Source: Pegea sp. RAD2-039 (taxonomy: Eukaryota; Chordata; Thaliacea; Salpida; Salpidae). From it: a stretch of DNA of 64,000 bases. The notes under the pieces are model-generated. The model was not told the DNA's origin, did no database searches, and saw nothing but the letters and a program-made list of their open reading frames with translations. The stretch lies in the NCBI GenBank assembly GCA_034620365.1, contig JAQGEQ010000255.1:248001-312000 (forward strand). The letters are read 5' to 3'. Positions 59,946 to 64,000 of this stretch are shown piece by piece. Both the position numbers and the translations under genes were made by a program. Numbering within the stretch: position 1 is the stretch's first letter; every line of letters begins with the position of its first letter.

Positions 59946-62589
59946 ATGATCATTTGTCAGATGAATATGAGTCAGTTATTGATATTGCTTTCTACTTTAA
60001 TTACTTTGGTTTATCCATTTAATTTGGAAACTCAGCAAGGAGAACAAAAGTTTATACAGTCTCCTCTGCTTCATGAAAATGGAATAAGACTTTCAAATCA
60101 GTTCAAAACTTTTCCAAATGGAATTTCACCAACTTATTTTGGTTTTGACATAATTTTTGGAAATGGGTAAGTTGTTACAATTATATATTTGCTTGATAAG
60201 TGCTAAAGATGATTGAAATTACAAATCTTTGTATTTTGATAGTAAGTTGATGATTGGTGCTCCAAAAGCTGTTGGTAAAGCTTCAGTTGGTTCAACTTCA
60301 AAAATTGATAAGATAAAAGGTTTGTTAGAAACAGTTAAAGTTTTTTTTAAGTAATACTATTATCTAAATTATATTATTCAAAAAAATTTAGTTTCTTAGT
60401 TAAATCTTTTTATGATAAATAATTTTTTATAAAATTTATTTTATTTTTATAAATAATTACGATTTTGTTTGTTTATTTGATGTTCTTAAAATATTCAGAT
60501 TTAGGAGAACTACGTATCTGTGAACTTAAATCAATTTTCAATGCAAACTGGGAAGTTTCAAAGATGTGTAGATCTAGACTTAAATATAAAGATGAGGACT
60601 ATCATTTTGGCATGGATCTAATAAAACCACATAACGCGGAAATGAAAGTAAACAATTTTCGTACAAGATAATATTCTCAATTATAATCTTTTGTCATTTA
60701 AAAATTTTGAAGTTTTTCTTTCTACTTGGGAATTTTGATTATTAATCAAATGTTCTATCTAAATGTTTTGAAGTAATTATATAGCAAATAAAAACCTTAA
60801 ACAAACTAATTGCTTGTGTAAAGCTTATAATTACATTTCAATTTCATCTCAAATGTTAAGTGTAATGTTTTTTCAGATATGTTCGATAACACAGGCAGCC
60901 GTTTGTAATGAAATCAACTTTTTACCTGGAAGATGCTACAGTAGTAAAAACGGTGGCATTTTTTGGAAGCCTGACAAAGCAAAGACTTTTGGTAATATTT
61001 ATAAATATTTGTATACCAGTTTATTTTCACTCAACACTTTGTTTAATAATTATACTTTTGATCTAAACAGTTTTTTTTCTTTTATTAGGTTTATTATAAT
61101 TATATAATTATTAACATTATAATTATAATATAACTATGATTATTTATTTATTTATTATATATAATTATATACTTATTAACTTATTTGCTGTAACAATTTA
61201 AAAATGATTTAAAATCAAATTAAATCTTTCCATTTTTTATTCTTGGTTTACTAAATATCAGCTTTTTCACTGAGTTCAATTTAACAGAATGTCACAAGGG
61301 ACTATTAGATGTCATCTTTTTATTGGATGGTTCACTTTCCGTAAATTCAAATAACTTTCAACTAGTCAAAGATTGGACAATAAACTTAGCAACGGAACTC
61401 GTAAAACATAACAAACAAACTCAAGTGGGAGTCATGCAATTCTCGATGTCTAATGAGCTAAAAACTGAAATTAAGCTTGCTGAAGTTACAAACCAGAAAA
61501 ACTTTGATGTAAACTACTGTTTTCATTCTATATTTTGAAATAAGAACTAAATGATTAAAAATCTAAATACAAAAATGATATAAAAAGAAACAAGTTAAAT
61601 TTTGGTTTAAAGTAATATTTTGAAAATTCTATCCAGAATTTAATAAATTCTATCTTCATATAAAAAGTATCTTGCTTACAGAGATCAGTTCAAGCAATAA
61701 AATTTCAGAAAGGACACTATACCCAAACAGCCCATGCATTGCAGAATTCAGTTAAAAATTTTCAATCTTCTTACAGATACAAGTCATCATCCACTAATAA
61801 AGTTCTTATTCTACTTACTGATGGACAGTAAGAAGACTCATAAAATATGAATATTTTCATCTAAGATAAATAAATTTTAGATCCACTCACCCTGAAAATC
61901 TTCCTTCAGTATCTGCTTATCTCAAATCAGTTGGAATCACAACATTTGCTGTTGGAGTCGGAAAAGCAGTCAGAAGTGAACTTGAAGTTAGTCTGATATT
62001 CTAAATCTTTTTTATTTTTAAAATCAATCTTTTACATCTTTGTGGTTGTAACGCCAGCTGGGCGTACCTCCATAAATCCGCTGCATACCTTAATAAGTCC
62101 TACTGCTAAAGCAACAACTGGATCTCTATAGTATCTACCCTGGCACACATTAACATGGTCGTTCTCGGCCAAAGCAGGCCAAAAAAAATAGATAAATGCT
62201 TTATAAAAAATGTTACAGTTTTGTCATCTGTAGACTTAAAAAAATGGTTAATTTCAGATTATAACATGTGGAGATAAAAACCGAATCTTTTACGTTTCGG
62301 ATTTCATTTCTTTAGATGAAGTTTTAGACGAGTTGGAACAGAAAATAAATTTGCTTACTCTTGAGGGTGAGAAGTTTCTACAAAAGTAGTTTTTAAATAT
62401 TTCAGTTTAATTACATTCAACTTTTTTATAAATCAAAATCATAGAAATAAATGTTTTTAATTCTAATAAATTTTATTATTAGGAAAGGATAAAGAAAATG
62501 ACTCAAAATCTTTTGTTTATGGAACTGAATTTGCTCAAGTAGGAATCTCATCAACAACTTTAAAAGTATTTTTTGAAATTTATTTTTAA
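59946..62589 (+). CDS. Secreted integrin-alpha I-domain protein, copy 9, 416 aa
   Basis: Exons: 59946-60166, 60243-60319, 60499-60647, 60877-60991, 61288-61508, 61682-61827, 61881-61986, 62258-62366, 62483-62565, stop 62587-62589. Start may be 59946 (MIICQMNMSQ) or the in-frame 59961 (MNMSQLLILLSTLITLVYP), which fits the other signal peptides better. Mature start FNLETQQ is nearly identical to the array copies, but later exons diverge: blade 2 HFGMDLIKP, I domain DGSLSVNSNNF, TQTAHA and LLTDGQST. The four-cysteine linker (CSIT, VCNE, GRCYS, ECHKG) and MIDAS are intact. It ends after TEFAQVGISSTTLK plus seven residues. Intron 7 contains a SINE fragment. Intermediate between copy 2 and the array in divergence. 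Confidence 0.83.
62044..62192 (+). mobile_element. SINE fragment, copy D, in intron 7 of copy 9
   Basis: The 3' domain of the same SINE family: gtaacgccagctgggcgtac, then gcaacaactggatctctata, ending at aagcaggccaaaaaaaa. It is inserted between exons 7 and 8 in sense orientation and does not disturb the splice sites. This intron in the other copies has no such sequence. Confidence 0.75.
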
Positions 62590-62620
62590 ATATAATGATG
62601 TTTATCTAAACTAAACTAAA

Positions 62621-62663
62621 AATAAATTAGCTGTAAGTTTGTGAGTGTATGTGTGTGTCTGAG
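62621..62663 (+). promoter_or_regulatory. Poly(A) signal and GT-rich element after copy 9
   Basis: AATAAA (62621-62626) starts 32 nt after the stop, followed by a TG-rich run to about 62663. Same layout as behind the other copies. Confidence 0.5.
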
Positions 62664-64000
62664 CTCTTCATCGTCAAATCCGAGCTTAAAAAGTTCAAAA
62701 GGAATTCATCAAGGTTTGAACTCGATCAGATAACAGTAAGTTGAATAATTTTAACATTAAAGTTCTTTAACTTGTTGTTTTATTTGATTTCTTTTAGATT
62801 TACATTTGAAATAAAGCATGAAAGTTGATACTGTAAAAGGATTTATTCTAAATTTTAATTTCTTTAACTCAAGCCCTGGTTGCTGTGGAGGTTTTTTTTG
62901 AATCTACAAAGTTTCAAATAAGTTTTGAAATGTAATAAAATTCAGCAGAAAAAGATATTGTTGCATAATATTATTTTAAGTTGTAAAAAGTTGAATATAC
63001 AAACGCATAAATAAAATATCATTCAAAGATTATTTGCTGATCAAAGTTGTTTTCAAAAAATAAAAAAACTTCTTTTAAACTTTTAGCTTAAAATTTTTGA
63101 AGTTTTACTTTTTTTAAACCTCTCCAAAATTTGTTTAAAATTCAATTTTTTGTTTTAAAAATGTTTATATATTTTCTTACTAGCTACTATGAACAAGGCT
63201 TAAAAATTTAATTTATATTTTAACAAGGTAACTTTAATTTTTACTTCTTAGCTGTTATTTTGATAATTTCATCTTTTTAGATTAATATTCAATTTTAATA
63301 AATCTATTAATTTCTAAAATTATTAATATTAATCATTTCTCAATTAAATAATAAAAAGAATTTTTTATTAAAATATTGGAAAGATTTCTTAAAGCTTGAC
63401 AAAATTTCTTTCTCTTTATTAATGTTTTCAATAAACTAAATCAAATTGAAATTTTAACTTTATTTTTAGCAAAAGCATTTTCAAATTTATAAAAAAGCTA
63501 GATTTTACAATGAAAGCTTTTACTTTAAGTAGATTTAAAACATCTTTCACTACAATTGAGTTTAGATGTTCAATCTAAAGACTAAACAAAAAAGAGCTAT
63601 TTTCTTCTACTTTAGAAACTATAACAATAGGTTCCAAGTCAGTTCAGAAAAATTTGAATTTAATTTGATATATTAGCTTATAGGAAGTTTCCACAAAAAT
63701 ATATTTAGATAAATAATATTATTATCCTTTTTCTAATTCTAAATTAATAACTAGTTCTGAAAAAGCTGTAGATGAACAAAGATTCAATTTAAAAAGTAAA
63801 ACGAAAAAAGCAAAAATCTTCTAATAATTTTTTTTTGATTATATTACAACAGAATCAATCTTTTAGATTAATAATATTAATAATTTATTAAATATTTTAT
63901 TTTACAAATTATTGAATAGTGTTTATGAAGAGAAAGAAAAATTTTAAAAAGTTTTAAAATTGCTTTAAATATTAATTCATCAATTATATAATCTTTCATA
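62664..64000. other. Right flank, no gene seen
   Basis: AT-rich sequence without coding exons, RNA genes or recognised repeats. No tenth family member begins before the window ends. Confidence 0.45.

Overview
The window is about 64 kb of AT-rich eukaryotic DNA, almost certainly from an invertebrate animal. Its genes have many short GT-AG introns (the shortest seen are 51 and 57 nt), its dispersed repeats are animal-style LINEs and tRNA-derived SINEs, and its protein families are metazoan. Integrin alpha chains with an inserted I (von Willebrand A) domain are, to my knowledge, described mainly from chordates, so an AT-rich tunicate is one possibility. Another animal lineage cannot be excluded from sequence alone.

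Left part (1-14 kb): a complete eight-exon argininosuccinate synthase gene (1693-3493, +, 412 aa); a decayed CR1/Rex1-like LINE on the minus strand (about 3668-5019); a SINE copy (about 6200-6530); and a three-exon minus-strand gene (8847-7019, 575 aa) for a protein resembling the Crypton-derived, tyrosine-recombinase-like DUF3504 family (ZMYM/QRICH1/KIAA1958 type). An AT-rich gene-poor stretch follows (8.8-13.7 kb), with a 0.57 kb direct duplication and a small hairpin locus with a 5' splice site that could be a spliced-leader RNA gene (weak).

Right part (14-62.6 kb): a head-to-tail family of nine related genes, all on +, plus one inverted fragment at 14.4 kb. Each gene has nine coding exons (ten in copy 2) and encodes about 400-420 aa: a signal peptide, the N-terminal integrin-alpha sequence (FN-L/I-E start, FG-GAP blade 1 with an IGAPK-type motif), blade 2, a four-cysteine linker, a complete I/VWA domain with an intact MIDAS (DGSxS, T, D), and the first strand of blade 3. 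They all then end at the same point, with no transmembrane helix, no calf/thigh domains and no tail. They look like secreted integrin-alpha I-domain proteins. Copies 4-8 (33.9-56.8 kb) sit in near-identical units of about 5.1 kb including about 2.7 kb of spacer. Copies 1, 2, 3 and 9 are more divergent. Copy 1 has lost the exon-2 donor and looks broken. Sequence blocks in the I domain are shared between copies in a mosaic way, suggesting gene conversion or unequal exchange. This array is the most interesting object in the window: a locally expanding family of soluble, metal-site-intact ligand-binding proteins derived from the head of an integrin alpha chain.

All exon coordinates were placed by eye from reading frames, GT-AG sites and agreement between copies. 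No transcript data or database searches were available.
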